A stretch of DNA of 64,000 bases from Colwellia sp. (GTDB lineage Bacteria; Pseudomonadota; Gammaproteobacteria; Enterobacterales; Alteromonadaceae). Below the pieces are notes generated by a model that saw only the letters and a program-made list of their open reading frames with translations, was not told where the DNA came from and did not search any database. A program made the position numbers and the translations under genes. The stretch covers positions 1-64,000 of the forward strand of contig JABSOZ010000023.1 of the NCBI GenBank assembly GCA_013215295.1. Direction: 5' to 3'. Below, one piece after another: positions 8,624-18,043 of this stretch. Positions within the stretch are counted from its first letter, which is position 1. Each line of letters starts with the position of its first letter.

Positions 8624-10758
8624 TATGCATTACTTTTTTTACGGGTAATTAACCAACTATTATGTATATGCTTGTTACGTTGAAAATCTTTATCTCGTGT
8701 TAACTCTGAAATTGACTTCACATCAAAATTTAAAGCCGTAACAGCGTCAAAGTCCATTTTAAAGTTTCGCTTATTATTAGTGAAGATAAGTTCACCATTT
8801 TCAGCAACACAGTTCATTGCGTCAGTGATAAGGGCTACATGGTCGCTTTGCACGTCAAAACTATCTTCCATACGTTTCGAATTTGAGAAAGTTGGCGGAT
8901 CAACAAATACCACATCATAAGTCGTTTTATGTTCTTTTAACCAGGTTAAACAATCTGCTTGAACAAATTGATATTTATGACCCGACAATTTATTCAGTGC
9001 AAAGTTTTCTTGTGCCCAATTCAAGTAAGTATTCGACATATCGACGGTAGTAATTCTCGCAGCGCCATGGAGAGCAGCTTGTAATGAAACTGAACCAGTA
9101 TAAGCAAATAAATTTAACAGTGATTTGTTTTTAGCTTTTTGAGCAACAATTTGACGCGTTTTTCGATGATCTAAAAATAACCCCGTATCAAGGTAATCCC
9201 ATAAGTTTATTTTTAATTTTGCGCCATGTTCAGTAACAATCATTGACTGCTTACTTTTATCAACTCGTTGATATTGATCAGTACCTTTTTGCTTGGCACG
9301 TGTTTTTAATATAACTTTATCCGTTGGCACGTTCAGTACTTTAGGCGCAAAATAAATCACCTCTTGTAGTCGTTTAGCAACTTTACTTTCTTCAATAATT
9401 TTAGGTGCAGAATACTCTTGTATAACAAGATGATCACCATAAACGTCAATCGCAACATTATATTCAGGGATATCTGCGTCGTATACACGGTAACATTCTA
9501 TTTGCTCTTTTTTGAGCCAGTTTTTCAAATTCTTTTTATTTTTAAGTAAACGATTACCAAAATCAGAATCTTTATCAGCAAATTCAGCTTCATTATTTTG
9601 ACCTGCCGCTTGTTTTTCATCGACGTTATAAATGGCTAGTTGACAATCTAAAGGACCATTCTTGAATTTATAACGTTTTCGGCTTGCCAGCTTCATCATT
9701 GACAACAATTCAACATTCGCCGTTAAAATAGCAACATTCCAGTCTACAAATTGTGCTTTAAGTTTTCGACCTAAAAGTACAAAATTTTCAACTAACTCAG
9801 GTAATTCACCAATACGTTCACCGTAAGGAGGATTAAGTACAAAAGTACCATTATGACCAAAACCATTATTTAGGTTATTAATATCTTTACATGAAAACTC
9901 AATAAATTTCTGTACACCGGCATTACGTGCGTTGACTTGTGCTGTGTTTATCACACGGCTATCGATATCAACACCAAATACTTTTGCCTTTAATTGTTCA
10001 AGCCCTAAGTGCGACTTCTCTTTGGCTAGTGTTAATTGCTCTTGCCATGCGTATAATTCATGGCCAAGCCAAAAATCAAAACCCCATTTAGCTCTATCAA
10101 TACCAGCAGCATAATTGGCAGCCATCATTATCGCTTCAATTAAAATAGTGCCTGAGCCACACATCGGATCAACCATAGGTTTAGTCGTATCGTCTAACCA
10201 ACCAGAACGCTTAATAATGGCAGCAGCTAAATGCTCTTTAAGAGGCGCCGCACCAGAATGTTCACGATAACCACGCTTAAATAAGCTGCGACCTGAGAAA
10301 TCTAGATAAATAGTGACTTTTTGTCTTAACAAACGTGCCTGAAAACTAATGTCAGGTGCACCTTTATCAACAGAGGGTCTTTCAATACCTTGATCGCGAA
10401 AATGATCTACTAAGGCATCTTTAACGGTAAGGCCACCAAATTGGGTATTTCTGATTTCATCATTTGTACCAACAAAATCAATCGCGAAGGTATGATTATT
10501 TGAAAATTGCTCAGACCAATTAACCGTTGCAGCAGTGGCAAAGAGTTGATCTTTATTTTCGGCATCACCTTCGGCAAGTTTTAGTAGAATGCGTGTTGAT
10601 AAACGACAATATAGGCAAATCTTATATGCCTCTTCAATCGTTGCAGTAAAATATACGCCTTCAGGCTTTTGAACCACCTGCTGAGCGTTTAAGTTTTTAA
10701 GCTCTTCAGCTAATAATATTTCTACACCAAAAGATGTTAATGCTAAAAATTGCTGCAT
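8623..10758 (-). CDS. rlmL: 23S rRNA methyltransferase RlmKL (m2G2445 and m7G2069)
   Basis: Fused two-enzyme protein of 711 residues, the usual size. An N-terminal THUMP RNA-binding domain (about 45-155) precedes the RlmL methyltransferase (about 160-385; VDPMCGSGTILIEA and the catalytic FVLNPPYGER). A second methyltransferase, RlmK, fills the C-terminal third (LLNLFAYTGSVSLQAA; VFVDPPTFSNSKRM). It makes m2G2445 and m7G2069 in 23S rRNA helix 74. It is the first gene of the rlmKL-grx-uup operon, with the promoter expected in 10759-10870. No frameshift or missing motif was noticed. Confidence 0.95.
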   Translation of the reverse strand: MQQFLALTSFGVEILLAEELKNLNAQQVVQKPEGVYFTATIEEAYKICLYCRLSTRILLKLAEGDAENKDQLFATAATVNWSEQFSNNHTFAIDFVGTNDEIRNTQFGGLTVKDALVDHFRDQGIERPSVDKGAPDISFQARLLRQKVTIYLDFSGRSLFKRGYREHSGAAPLKEHLAAAIIKRSGWLDDTTKPMVDPMCGSGTILIEAIMMAANYAAGIDRAKWGFDFWLGHELYAWQEQLTLAKEKSHLGLEQLKAKVFGVDIDSRVINTAQVNARNAGVQKFIEFSCKDINNLNNGFGHNGTFVLNPPYGERIGELPELVENFVLLGRKLKAQFVDWNVAILTANVELLSMMKLASRKRYKFKNGPLDCQLAIYNVDEKQAAGQNNEAEFADKDSDFGNRLLKNKKNLKNWLKKEQIECYRVYDADIPEYNVAIDVYGDHLVIQEYSAPKIIEESKVAKRLQEVIYFAPKVLNVPTDKVILKTRAKQKGTDQYQRVDKSKQSMIVTEHGAKLKINLWDYLDTGLFLDHRKTRQIVAQKAKNKSLLNLFAYTGSVSLQAALHGAARITTVDMSNTYLNWAQENFALNKLSGHKYQFVQADCLTWLKEHKTTYDVVFVDPPTFSNSKRMEDSFDVQSDHVALITDAMNCVAENGELIFTNNKRNFKMDFDAVTALNFDVKSISELTRDKDFQRNKHIHNSWLITRKKSNA

Positions 10759-10977
10759 AAGAATTTTCCAGACCGATTTATGCCCGCGATTATAAACAAA
10801 GACGTCTACTACTTATATAGATACAATGAGAAAACCTGAAGAATCAGGGAAATTTATTTCAAAATAATTGTAAATTTATATCTTATGGCTCACTCGTTCA
10901 TAAAAACGGCTTTTAGTCTATAATTAGCGCAATTTCACGCTACTTTTAATTAGATGTTAAATAGTTAAAAAAACGCC
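10759..10977. other. Divergent intergenic region between rlmKL and the tRNA promoter
   Basis: This stretch holds the upstream region of rlmKL on the minus strand and the upstream flank of the tRNA-fMet promoter. I see no coding sequence; a short ATG-started run near 10884 stops after 12 codons. No clear rlmKL promoter could be picked with confidence. Confidence 0.4.
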
Positions 10978-11006
10978 TTGCAATGTGAAGGAACTATCCT
11001 TAATAT
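10978..11006 (+). promoter_or_regulatory. tRNA-fMet promoter with GC-rich discriminator
   Basis: TTGCAA (10978-10983), a 17-bp spacer and TAATAT (11001-11006) are followed by ACGCCTCGC. The GC-rich discriminator is the hallmark of stable-RNA promoters under ppGpp control. The tRNA-Ser promoter in this window has the same design (TAATAT then TCGCCCCG). The implied leader before the tRNA is about 94 nt. Confidence 0.65.
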
Positions 11007-11106
11007 ACGCCTCGCTTTCAAGGGCATATGTTTTTGAAAACACTTCTTTAATAACGAGAATTAAAACAGTTATTGGCTTTCCTAAGACGTTATTAGGACA
11101 TTCGGA

Positions 11107-11183
<77 letters not shown>

Positions 11184-11205
11184 ACTTCGCTAAAGTATAA
11201 AAAGC

Positions 11206-11349
11206 AGGTCGTCAGTTCCCTTTTCATAAGATATGGGCTCCGAAAACCAACTTCACTTAAGTATAAAATTATCTGTATAGAAGTTCGTCAGTTCCCTCTT
11301 CACTAGATAAGGCTCACAAAGCAACTTCACTTAGTATTAATTCTGATAA
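11206..11349 (+). repeat. Two decayed copies of the tRNA-fMet 3' end (rtT-like)
   Basis: The tRNA segment GGTCGTCAGTTC (11152-11163) recurs at 11207-11218 and, as GTTCGTCAGTTC, at 11283-11294. The tRNA end plus flank (GGCTC...CAACTTCGCTAAAGTATAA) also recurs as GGGCTCC...CCAACTTCACTTAAGTATAA and GGCTCAC...GCAACTTCACTTAGTATTAA. The two relics share an insert in the T arm (CCCTYTTCAYWAGATAWG) absent from the intact tRNA, so they are closer to each other than to the gene. Periods are 55 and 76 bp. They cannot fold as tRNAs. E. coli tyrT carries comparable rtT repeats. 11350-11417 holds nothing else recognisable. Confidence 0.75.
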
Positions 11350-11417
11350 ATTTTCCTACTAAAAGTAAAATTAACCTCCTCATTCGCTGCTTTTCACTCA
11401 ACGCATTTTATCGTTGA

Positions 11418-12101
11418 TTAAAGCAGATGTTGCAGTCTTTTCTTAAAGGTTTTACTTACTTTAACTGTTCTCCCACACTCCATTGTTATTGAATCAGTTT
11501 CTACAACGATTATTTTGGCATTGTTAACAACAAAAGATTTATGGACTTGGGTAAATTTTGTGTTTGGCAGCATTTCAATGAGTAGTTTCAAACTACTGTT
11601 CACTAACACCATTTCATCGCCCTGCCAAAGTTTCACATAGTTACCGTAAGCTTCTAACAAAGTAATATCTACTAAGGTAAACTTTCTCTTTTCTCGATCC
11701 ACTTTCAGTATAATATGGTGCGGTACAACTTCCCTTGATGAGTGTTTTTCATTACGAAATCTTACTTTATCTAGTGCCTGTGAAAGCCGTTCACTACAAA
11801 CGGGTTTCAGTAAATAATCTGTCACATCTAACTCAAAACCTTGAATAGCATATTCTTGATAAGCACTGATAACAATCGCTTGCGGACGATTGCGCAACAC
11901 TTTCAGTAACTCTATACCACTAAGGTCTGGCATATTAATATCTAAAAAAAGCAAATCAACATGATCATTAGCGAGCCAGCTAAGCGCTTGGGTTGCATTG
12001 TAGCAACGGCCAACGATACTGATGTCGGCATGTTCAGCTAGATGATATAAAATCACTTCATGAGCAAGTGGTTCATCATCAATAATTAAGGCTTTTAACA
12101 T
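11418..12101 (-). CDS. LytTR-type response regulator (system 2)
   Basis: Response regulator of 227 residues starting at MLKALIIDDEP; a longer reading (12134) runs into the inverted-repeat element upstream and is unlikely. The receiver domain has IIDDEP, Asp54 in LLFLDINMP and Lys in DYLLKP. The LytTR domain covers about 125-227 (EAYGNYVKLW, FTQVHKSFVVNN). It is closely related to the regulator at 21851. Its kinase partner lies upstream, but a 193-bp gap occupied by an inverted-repeat element separates them, unlike the 2-bp gap of system 3. A likely target is the divergent ABC exporter at 14001. Confidence 0.9.
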   Translation of the reverse strand: MLKALIIDDEPLAHEVILYHLAEHADISIVGRCYNATQALSWLANDHVDLLFLDINMPDLSGIELLKVLRNRPQAIVISAYQEYAIQGFELDVTDYLLKPVCSERLSQALDKVRFRNEKHSSREVVPHHIILKVDREKRKFTLVDITLLEAYGNYVKLWQGDEMVLVNSSLKLLIEMLPNTKFTQVHKSFVVNNAKIIVVETDSITMECGRTVKVSKTFKKRLQHLL

Positions 12102-12120
12102 GGTAAATACCACTTCCAAT

Positions 12121-12296
12121 AAGTTTCTTCCCACTCAGCAATTCGATAACTGCACATAATTTCCTTTTTCTTTCATATACGACTGCATGGATGCAGAAGG
12201 TAGAGCGACGCAGGATGCCTAAGCCGAGAATAACTATATACAAAAAAATTCTATTTGTCCTCAAACCGCTGGCAAGCTCTGAGTGGGAACAAACTT
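12121..12296. mobile_element. MITE-like element with terminal inverted repeats
   Basis: A 176-bp segment bounded by AAGTTTCTTCCCACTCAG (12121-12138) and its complement CTGAGTGGGAACAAACTT (12279-12296), matching at 17 of 18 positions; allowing the flanks, 21 of 23 match (12116-12138, 12279-12301). TA lies at both outer borders (12120-12121, 12296-12297), which would fit a TA target duplication of IS630/Tc1-type elements. The interior has no credible gene but has a small hairpin (CTGCA, TGGA, TGCAG at 12183-12196). It lies between a kinase gene and its regulator. Alternatively it is a long-range RNA hairpin without mobility. Confidence 0.55.
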
Positions 12297-13782
12297 AATG
12301 GATTTGGTATAGCTCCAATGTCATTTTGGCGCGCCATAGTTCACCTATAGGTCCGCTACTTATCGTGTGTTTACCTGGATATAAAAGTGTTAAACGACGG
12401 CTTAAGTTTTCAAGGCCCAATCCACTTGCTTTTTCTCGCTTATGAGCAAAAATAGGGTTCTCACAAACAACGGTTAATATGTTTTGACTTAATTGCATAT
12501 GAAAACGAATATGGCTTTTCTCTATGGTGGGTTCAACGCCATATTTAAAGGCATTTTCTAATAACATTATAATTAATAACGGTGGCAGGGTTAATTTCTC
12601 GTTGTGATCAGGCCACTTCAGATCCAGTATACACTTGTCATGGCTTCTCATCAGCTGAAGTGCAATATAACCTTGTAAATATGTCACCTCTTGCGCCAAG
12701 GTAACTTGCTCTTTTTGCCCTTCATATACCGTATAGCGTAGTAAATTAGATAGTTTCATGACTAAATTTGGTGCATCATCCGACTTCATGAGTGTCAGTG
12801 CATAAAGATTATTTAACGTATTAAACAAAAAGTGCGGATTAATTTGTTGTTGTAACAACTTGAGCTCAGTATGAGTTTTCTGCAGGGAAATTTGTGTTAA
12901 TTCACTGTCTTGTTGTTGCCGTTCAAAAACCAAAATCAACGGCGTACTTATCGCTAATAGCCAAAACATAAATTGATAGTTAGCAAGGGCAAACACCTGA
13001 TGGATTTGTGACGGAAACAAAGTGATATTGGGTGTGTTCAGCGGTAGCCATAAAACTAAAGTTGCAAAGATTGGTGTGACGACAATGATGCATATTAATG
13101 CTCCAGCAACAAATGCCAGTACCCCCTGCTTTGCTAACACTTGCCGTATCAGGCCATAGCGGTTTATTGCGTACAAACAGCCAATTACGGCGGCCACCAC
13201 TAAAAGCTGCCATAAGTACTCGAAAAACTGACCGAATTCAGTAACAATATTATTAAGATCAATGATTACTTTATCTGAAGGGTTATCCTTGGGATCTTGG
13301 ATACTATTTAAAACTCCCGCCATAACGGTTGCCCAACCAACCAGCAATATCGCTATCACAATGTTAAGTGAAAACAGTTTTGATATAAATTGCATAGCAC
13401 GCGTTTTATCACGCATTTTTAAAGCGTGATTAATAAAGCACGCAATACTTGCAAGCAAAGCAAACATCCACCCTTGAGTGGTTAATAAAGACCATTGTTC
13501 AAAAATAGTGCTTTGTAAGCTTATTATTAATGACAATAACGGATAACATATAAAACCGAGTAACCAAATTATAACCGCACGGGTGCGCGGTGCATTGTGT
13601 GCAAAATGATGGGCAATAAAAAAGGGCAAGCTCTCAATGATAAGTTGTATCATTATTTGCAGATATAAATTACCACTATCACCTTGTATCGATAAAAAAC
13701 GAATATGTGTTTCTAGCAACACGGCACAAAGCAGCGGTAAATTAAGATAGAGCAGTGATCGGTTAATGGCTTTAGCTAACAT
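12295..13782 (-). CDS. LytS-type membrane sensor histidine kinase (system 2)
   Basis: Kinase of 495 residues with a long N-terminal membrane part (about seven or eight hydrophobic segments, residues 10-290) and a His_kinase domain. The phospho-acceptor is in QQQINPHFLFNTLNNLY, the N-box in LIIMLLENAFKYGV and the G-box in GLGLENLSRRL. No periplasmic sensor domain is recognised. It is closely similar in layout to the kinase at 22570 (521 residues) but ends earlier (TLELYQIH), and its stop codon lies in the end of the inverted-repeat element, so insertion may have trimmed its C-terminus. It reads away from the ABC exporter at 14001. Confidence 0.88.
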   Translation of the reverse strand: MLAKAINRSLLYLNLPLLCAVLLETHIRFLSIQGDSGNLYLQIMIQLIIESLPFFIAHHFAHNAPRTRAVIIWLLGFICYPLLSLIISLQSTIFEQWSLLTTQGWMFALLASIACFINHALKMRDKTRAMQFISKLFSLNIVIAILLVGWATVMAGVLNSIQDPKDNPSDKVIIDLNNIVTEFGQFFEYLWQLLVVAAVIGCLYAINRYGLIRQVLAKQGVLAFVAGALICIIVVTPIFATLVLWLPLNTPNITLFPSQIHQVFALANYQFMFWLLAISTPLILVFERQQQDSELTQISLQKTHTELKLLQQQINPHFLFNTLNNLYALTLMKSDDAPNLVMKLSNLLRYTVYEGQKEQVTLAQEVTYLQGYIALQLMRSHDKCILDLKWPDHNEKLTLPPLLIIMLLENAFKYGVEPTIEKSHIRFHMQLSQNILTVVCENPIFAHKREKASGLGLENLSRRLTLLYPGKHTISSGPIGELWRAKMTLELYQIH

Positions 13783-13848
13783 AGTAAAAGAGTATGCCTT
13801 AATTTAATTCTACCTATTTGGCTGCAAAATAGCACTTTGATGTGCCCT

Positions 13849-13890
13849 GTGACAAACTTAATGACGAAATGACCGATTTAACTGATGAAA
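13849..13890. promoter_or_regulatory. Candidate LytTR-binding direct repeats before the ABC exporter
   Basis: ATGACGAAA (13861-13869) and CTGATGAAA (13882-13890) match at 7 of 9 positions and are separated by exactly 12 bp, the spacing known for LytTR-domain sites. A further GTGACAAAC lies at 13849-13857. The same TGACRAA theme occurs before the system 3 kinase. The site lies in the divergent region between the system 2 kinase and the exporter. Binding is inferred. Confidence 0.4.
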
Positions 13891-14000
13891 TAACATTTTG
13901 ACCTCTTATCATTCAGTTTATTCACTTCATCCTCTTAAGATAGCTTACCTCTGCATCAACTCGTAATCTAGCATTATCAAAAATCAAACAGGTTAACGAT

Positions 14001-14861
14001 ATGCTTACCATTAAAAATATTAACAAAAAATATGCCGACGGCACTCATGCACTCAAAGATGTGTCATTACACTTTCCTACCGGCATGATTGGCTTATTAG
14101 GCCCTAATGGTGCAGGAAAATCGTCATTGATGCGAACACTTGCTTGCTTGCAAACGCCCGATGATGGACAAATGAACTTTGACGGTATTGATATAAGAAA
14201 AAGCCCTGATGAACTTCGAAAAGTGTTGGGTTACTTGCCACAATACTTTGGTGTGTATCCACATATGAGCTGCCAAGCCCTGCTCGAGCACATGGCAATA
14301 TTAAAAGGCGTTGATCAAGCAACGAGCAGCAAACAAATAGTCTCTTTATTAGCGCTAACCAATTTGACGGATGTCGCCCATAAAAAAGTAGCCACTTTTT
14401 CTGGTGGTATGCGCCAACGATTTGGTATTGCACAAGCCTTACTCGGTGATCCAAAAATTATTATCATGGATGAACCTACTGCAGGACTTGACCCTGTTGA
14501 ACGTGAACGCCTGCATGGTTTGTTGGTCGCCATTAGCAAAGAAAAATTAGTGATCTTATCGACCCATATCGTCGAAGACATTGAAAATCTTTGCCATCAT
14601 GTTGCATTGCTGATTAAGGGAGAAGTCATTGACAGTGCTGACGTTAAAACCCTAATTGCACCACTTGAAGGTTGTATTTGGCAAACTCATATTGAGCCGG
14701 AGCCTGATAGTGGCATTAAAGTTCTCAGTAAAAGCTACCGTTTTGGCGAACCGTCTTTACGCCTTTACAGCAAAACCAAACCCACTCCTGATGCCACATT
14801 AGTCGAAACAAACCTACAAGACCGATACTTCTTTGAACTGTTAGCAAAGGAGCAAAGCTAA
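14001..14861 (+). CDS. ABC transporter ATP-binding protein
   Basis: Cytoplasmic ATPase of 286 residues for an ABC-2 type exporter. Walker A is GPNGAGKSS (about 34-42), Q-loop YLPQYFG, signature FSGGMRQRFGIAQA, Walker B IIIMDEPTAGLDP and the switch histidine in LSTHIVED. The C-terminal 60 residues are an accessory domain. Its stop overlaps the start of the permease gene (TAATG), so the two are coupled. Substrate is unknown. The operon is divergent from a LytS/LytTR system and probably regulated by it. Confidence 0.92.
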   Translation: MLTIKNINKKYADGTHALKDVSLHFPTGMIGLLGPNGAGKSSLMRTLACLQTPDDGQMNFDGIDIRKSPDELRKVLGYLPQYFGVYPHMSCQALLEHMAILKGVDQATSSKQIVSLLALTNLTDVAHKKVATFSGGMRQRFGIAQALLGDPKIIIMDEPTAGLDPVERERLHGLLVAISKEKLVILSTHIVEDIENLCHHVALLIKGEVIDSADVKTLIAPLEGCIWQTHIEPEPDSGIKVLSKSYRFGEPSLRLYSKTKPTPDATLVETNLQDRYFFELLAKEQS

Positions 14862-17800
14862 TGTTATTTATCAATGAATGGCATTTTTGTCGACGCCAGC
14901 CTCTGGTCTTAATCAGTATGGTCTTAATGCCAATTTTTGCCTTTTTGCTAGGCGGTGGTGCTCAAGCAGGAAGTGATAACCCAGAAAATCAGCTACAGTT
15001 TTTGCATATCACCTTGTTAATGTTGGTATTACCTATTGTGCTTGCGGCGTTATCACCCATTGTTTTCCTGCGCGATACAAGCTCCAATATGAGCGAACTT
15101 ATCAACAGTACTCCCATTACTCACAAAAAACGCTGGTTATTACGCTATGGCACTATGGTCAGCCTGTTATTTGTGTTGTTTGTTGTATCCTTCACTTTTA
15201 TATTGGTGCCATATACGGTTGAATTTGGTTTTTCAGCTGAACTTTTTACCATCACAATACTCAATCTACTCTTGTTAGTATTACCTAGCATATTGTTTAC
15301 TACGGCTTTTTCTCTGTGGCTTTCGATTTACTGGCAAAGTTCAATGGTGATGTATGTTTGGATAGCCACTGCAGGTATCATTTATTTACTACTTGCTAGC
15401 TTGGCGGGATCACCTGTGCTGGCTGGTAGCGTGGTTATCAGTGAATCTTTTTATAATGCAATGTTATGGCTCGACCCATACGGTATTAGCGCATTGCTAG
15501 ATAACATCAATTCAGCTAACACTTATACGAGTGTTGAACTACTGACAAATCGGCTAGTTTATCTACTGCTAACTTTGGCACTTGTATATGTTGCGCTGAC
15601 TAAAAAACCTAAGGAAAAGGTCCGTAAAAAGCGGGCTAACAGCTTTGATACAACTAAATTATCACTACAAGTTAATACTAAAAATAAACGCGTAATTCGC
15701 TTACCTACGTCACCTTTTATTCAATTAATCAAAGTATCTTTTTTTACCTTATTACATAGCCGAATAACACAAATCATCCTGTTGATTTGGCCAATGATTA
15801 TCTTTAATGAAGTGATGTCCGGCATAAGTAATACCGGAGCACTGTCTGTAATTTCACCAAATAGTATCGATGCACTTAATCTCGTCGCTTTTGATCTGTT
15901 TTCAGTACTCGGCGCTTTTGTTGTTGCCCTATGGAGCTGGTTTATTTGCTCACGCGACAAAAGCTACAATATCGCTGAGTTGATTGCAGCTGCGCCGATA
16001 GCGAATCGCCAACTGATTGGCGCTCATATTATTGCCCTTGGTTTAATGATTGTAATACTACTATTTCTCACTTTTGTTGGCAGTAGCTTGGCTGAATTGA
16101 TGTCCGGTAGTGAATGGTTATTTGATCATTATCTGCTGCAGCTAGGTCTAAGCGGGTTACCCTTATTTTTATTGGGGTCGATATTTATTTGCTTACATCA
16201 CCTTTGTCGCTCGAGTGCAACTGCTGGCGGTATTGTCTTCTTCATTATTTTGATCAAATTTACGCCAATCATGACCGCACTAGGTATGACTCATACGCTG
16301 TGGAATATTGCTGGTTCACCTTTGCAAGCGCCTGATAATTTCTGGGGTTATAGTGCTAGCATTTCACTTTACTTACCTTACATGGCTGTATGGATTGCTG
16401 CTTGTATTAGTTTAGTTTTACTTGCCATTAGTCAATCGCACCGTGGTACGGGTCTAGGGAAGCTTTCAATAATGAGCTTACCAAAAACCGTGCTGATGTC
16501 ATTTTTCGTCACATTCATAGCCGGTCTAAGCTTACATTTTGCACTTGTTGATGAAAAACCTTTGACGAATTCTGACAAGCGCGAGGCGTGGAAAGTGCAA
16601 TATGAAACAAACTTTGCCCATTGGCAGCATAAAGCGCAACCTGCAGTTGTTCACATTGATTCTGAAATTGATATCTACCCATTGCAAGAGCTTGCAAACT
16701 TTAAAGTGAGTTACACGCTAGAAAATCGCACGACTACACCTATCGAGCAAGTGTTAATAGGACGATACGGCAATTATACCTTTGGAGATATTACCCTTGA
16801 CGGAGCGACGTTAGTTGAATTTGATAATGATCTTAATCAAGGAGTTTATCAATTCTCGCAAAAGCTTATGCCTGGCGAACAACGAGTAATGCACGCAGAG
16901 TTTAGCTATAAGCAATCGCAATATTGGCCACACCGTTCGCACCAAGTGGTAAAAGCTGAATTTGCTTATTTTCGCGCAAATCCGTTACTGCCAACGATTG
17001 GCTATCAAGTTGTGCACCAATTGGACAAAGCTCAACTACGCGCAAAGTATAAGTTAAAGGAAATTGAAAACTTAGCACCTTCTAGGCTATTTAAAGAAGA
17101 AGCAAACAAAACAGGTACTTATCAATGGGCGTCACTCAGTACGGTAATTTCAACTAAAGAAGGTCATCATGCTATCAGTCAGGGTGAATTAATTAGCAGC
17201 TGGAATGAAAACCAACGATCTTTCTTTAAATTTAAAACGAAGCAGCCTGTTCGCGCAATTCCTACTTGGTTGTCAGTGCCTTATGCCGCGCTTTCTCAAA
17301 AAACACAAGGAACTACCCTTAATGTCTATTCCCCGCACAAGAATGAAGCAGCGCAAATAACCATTAAAGCAATGGCCGACACCTTAACGTGGTTCGCCCA
17401 AAACATAACACCATATACAGGTGAACAACTTAACCTGATTGCCGCACCAGACATTGGCTCTAGCGGATATGCTTTACCTCAAATCATACTGATAAAAAAT
17501 ACGGTTGGTTTTCGTGCAAGACCTTCAAAGGATGCAGGTTTTGACCAGCGATATCGCCGCGTGGTTAATGAAACGGCTCATCAATGGTTTGGCCATGGTA
17601 TTGGTAATGGCGTACCGACAGACCGCTCATTTCTTAGCGAATCACTGGCGAAGTATATTGAGTTAGTCACTATTGAAAAGCACTATGGAAACAAAGCTAT
17701 GCTTGCCCTTGTTGAGCTTGAGCAAAACCGTTACAACCTTAGCCAGCGTAACAACTTCCAAACACCCGTAGCCCTAGTCGATGCTATTCAATCACATGAT

Positions 17801-18025
17801 ATGCATTCACGAGCTACCCTAGCATTTGCCAAGTTACGTGAAACGGTTGGCGATAAGCCTATAACTGCGGCACTCAAGTCACTTTGGTTACAACATGCTT
17901 ACCCAAACACACCCGCTACATCGATGGACTTTGTTCGAGCATTAAAGCGTCACAGTGCCGCTAAACATCATCCACTGATTAATGAATTATTTTTAAGCCA
18001 TGTAAAAATTTCTGGGAATAATTAA
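14861..18025 (+). CDS. ABC-2 permease fused to a degenerate M1-peptidase domain
   Basis: A 1054-residue membrane protein. Two blocks of about six transmembrane segments (residues 15-250 and 290-560) form the permease. The remaining part is extracytoplasmic, with a beta-rich section (about 575-800) and an M1-aminopeptidase-like domain. The zinc motif HExxH of M1 enzymes reads NETAHQWFG here (903-911): the first histidine is Asn903, while Glu904, His907 and a later Glu927 (LSESLAKY) remain. The usual GAMEN exopeptidase motif was not seen. The domain is therefore probably non-catalytic and may bind a peptide or envelope substrate. It forms the exporter with the preceding ATPase. A fusion of this kind is known in Bacteroidetes and gammaproteobacteria. 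Confidence 0.85.
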   Translation: MLFINEWHFCRRQPLVLISMVLMPIFAFLLGGGAQAGSDNPENQLQFLHITLLMLVLPIVLAALSPIVFLRDTSSNMSELINSTPITHKKRWLLRYGTMVSLLFVLFVVSFTFILVPYTVEFGFSAELFTITILNLLLLVLPSILFTTAFSLWLSIYWQSSMVMYVWIATAGIIYLLLASLAGSPVLAGSVVISESFYNAMLWLDPYGISALLDNINSANTYTSVELLTNRLVYLLLTLALVYVALTKKPKEKVRKKRANSFDTTKLSLQVNTKNKRVIRLPTSPFIQLIKVSFFTLLHSRITQIILLIWPMIIFNEVMSGISNTGALSVISPNSIDALNLVAFDLFSVLGAFVVALWSWFICSRDKSYNIAELIAAAPIANRQLIGAHIIALGLMIVILLFLTFVGSSLAELMSGSEWLFDHYLLQLGLSGLPLFLLGSIFICLHHLCRSSATAGGIVFFIILIKFTPIMTALGMTHTLWNIAGSPLQAPDNFWGYSASISLYLPYMAVWIAACISLVLLAISQSHRGTGLGKLSIMSLPKTVLMSFFVTFIAGLSLHFALVDEKPLTNSDKREAWKVQYETNFAHWQHKAQPAVVHIDSEIDIYPLQELANFKVSYTLENRTTTPIEQVLIGRYGNYTFGDITLDGATLVEFDNDLNQGVYQFSQKLMPGEQRVMHAEFSYKQSQYWPHRSHQVVKAEFAYFRANPLLPTIGYQVVHQLDKAQLRAKYKLKEIENLAPSRLFKEEANKTGTYQWASLSTVISTKEGHHAISQGELISSWNENQRSFFKFKTKQPVRAIPTWLSVPYAALSQKTQGTTLNVYSPHKNEAAQITIKAMADTLTWFAQNITPYTGEQLNLIAAPDIGSSGYALPQIILIKNTVGFRARPSKDAGFDQRYRRVVNETAHQWFGHGIGNGVPTDRSFLSESLAKYIELVTIEKHYGNKAMLALVELEQNRYNLSQRNNFQTPVALVDAIQSHDMHSRATLAFAKLRETVGDKPITAALKSLWLQHAYPNTPATSMDFVRALKRHSAAKHHPLINELFLSHVKISGNN

Positions 18026-18043
18026 CCGTTACTTATTTTGATC

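Noticed and set aside
12079-12264. 61-codon minus-strand ORF inside the inverted-repeat element
   Set aside because: It overlaps the regulator start, has no ribosome site and no recognisable domain; a transposase would be far longer.
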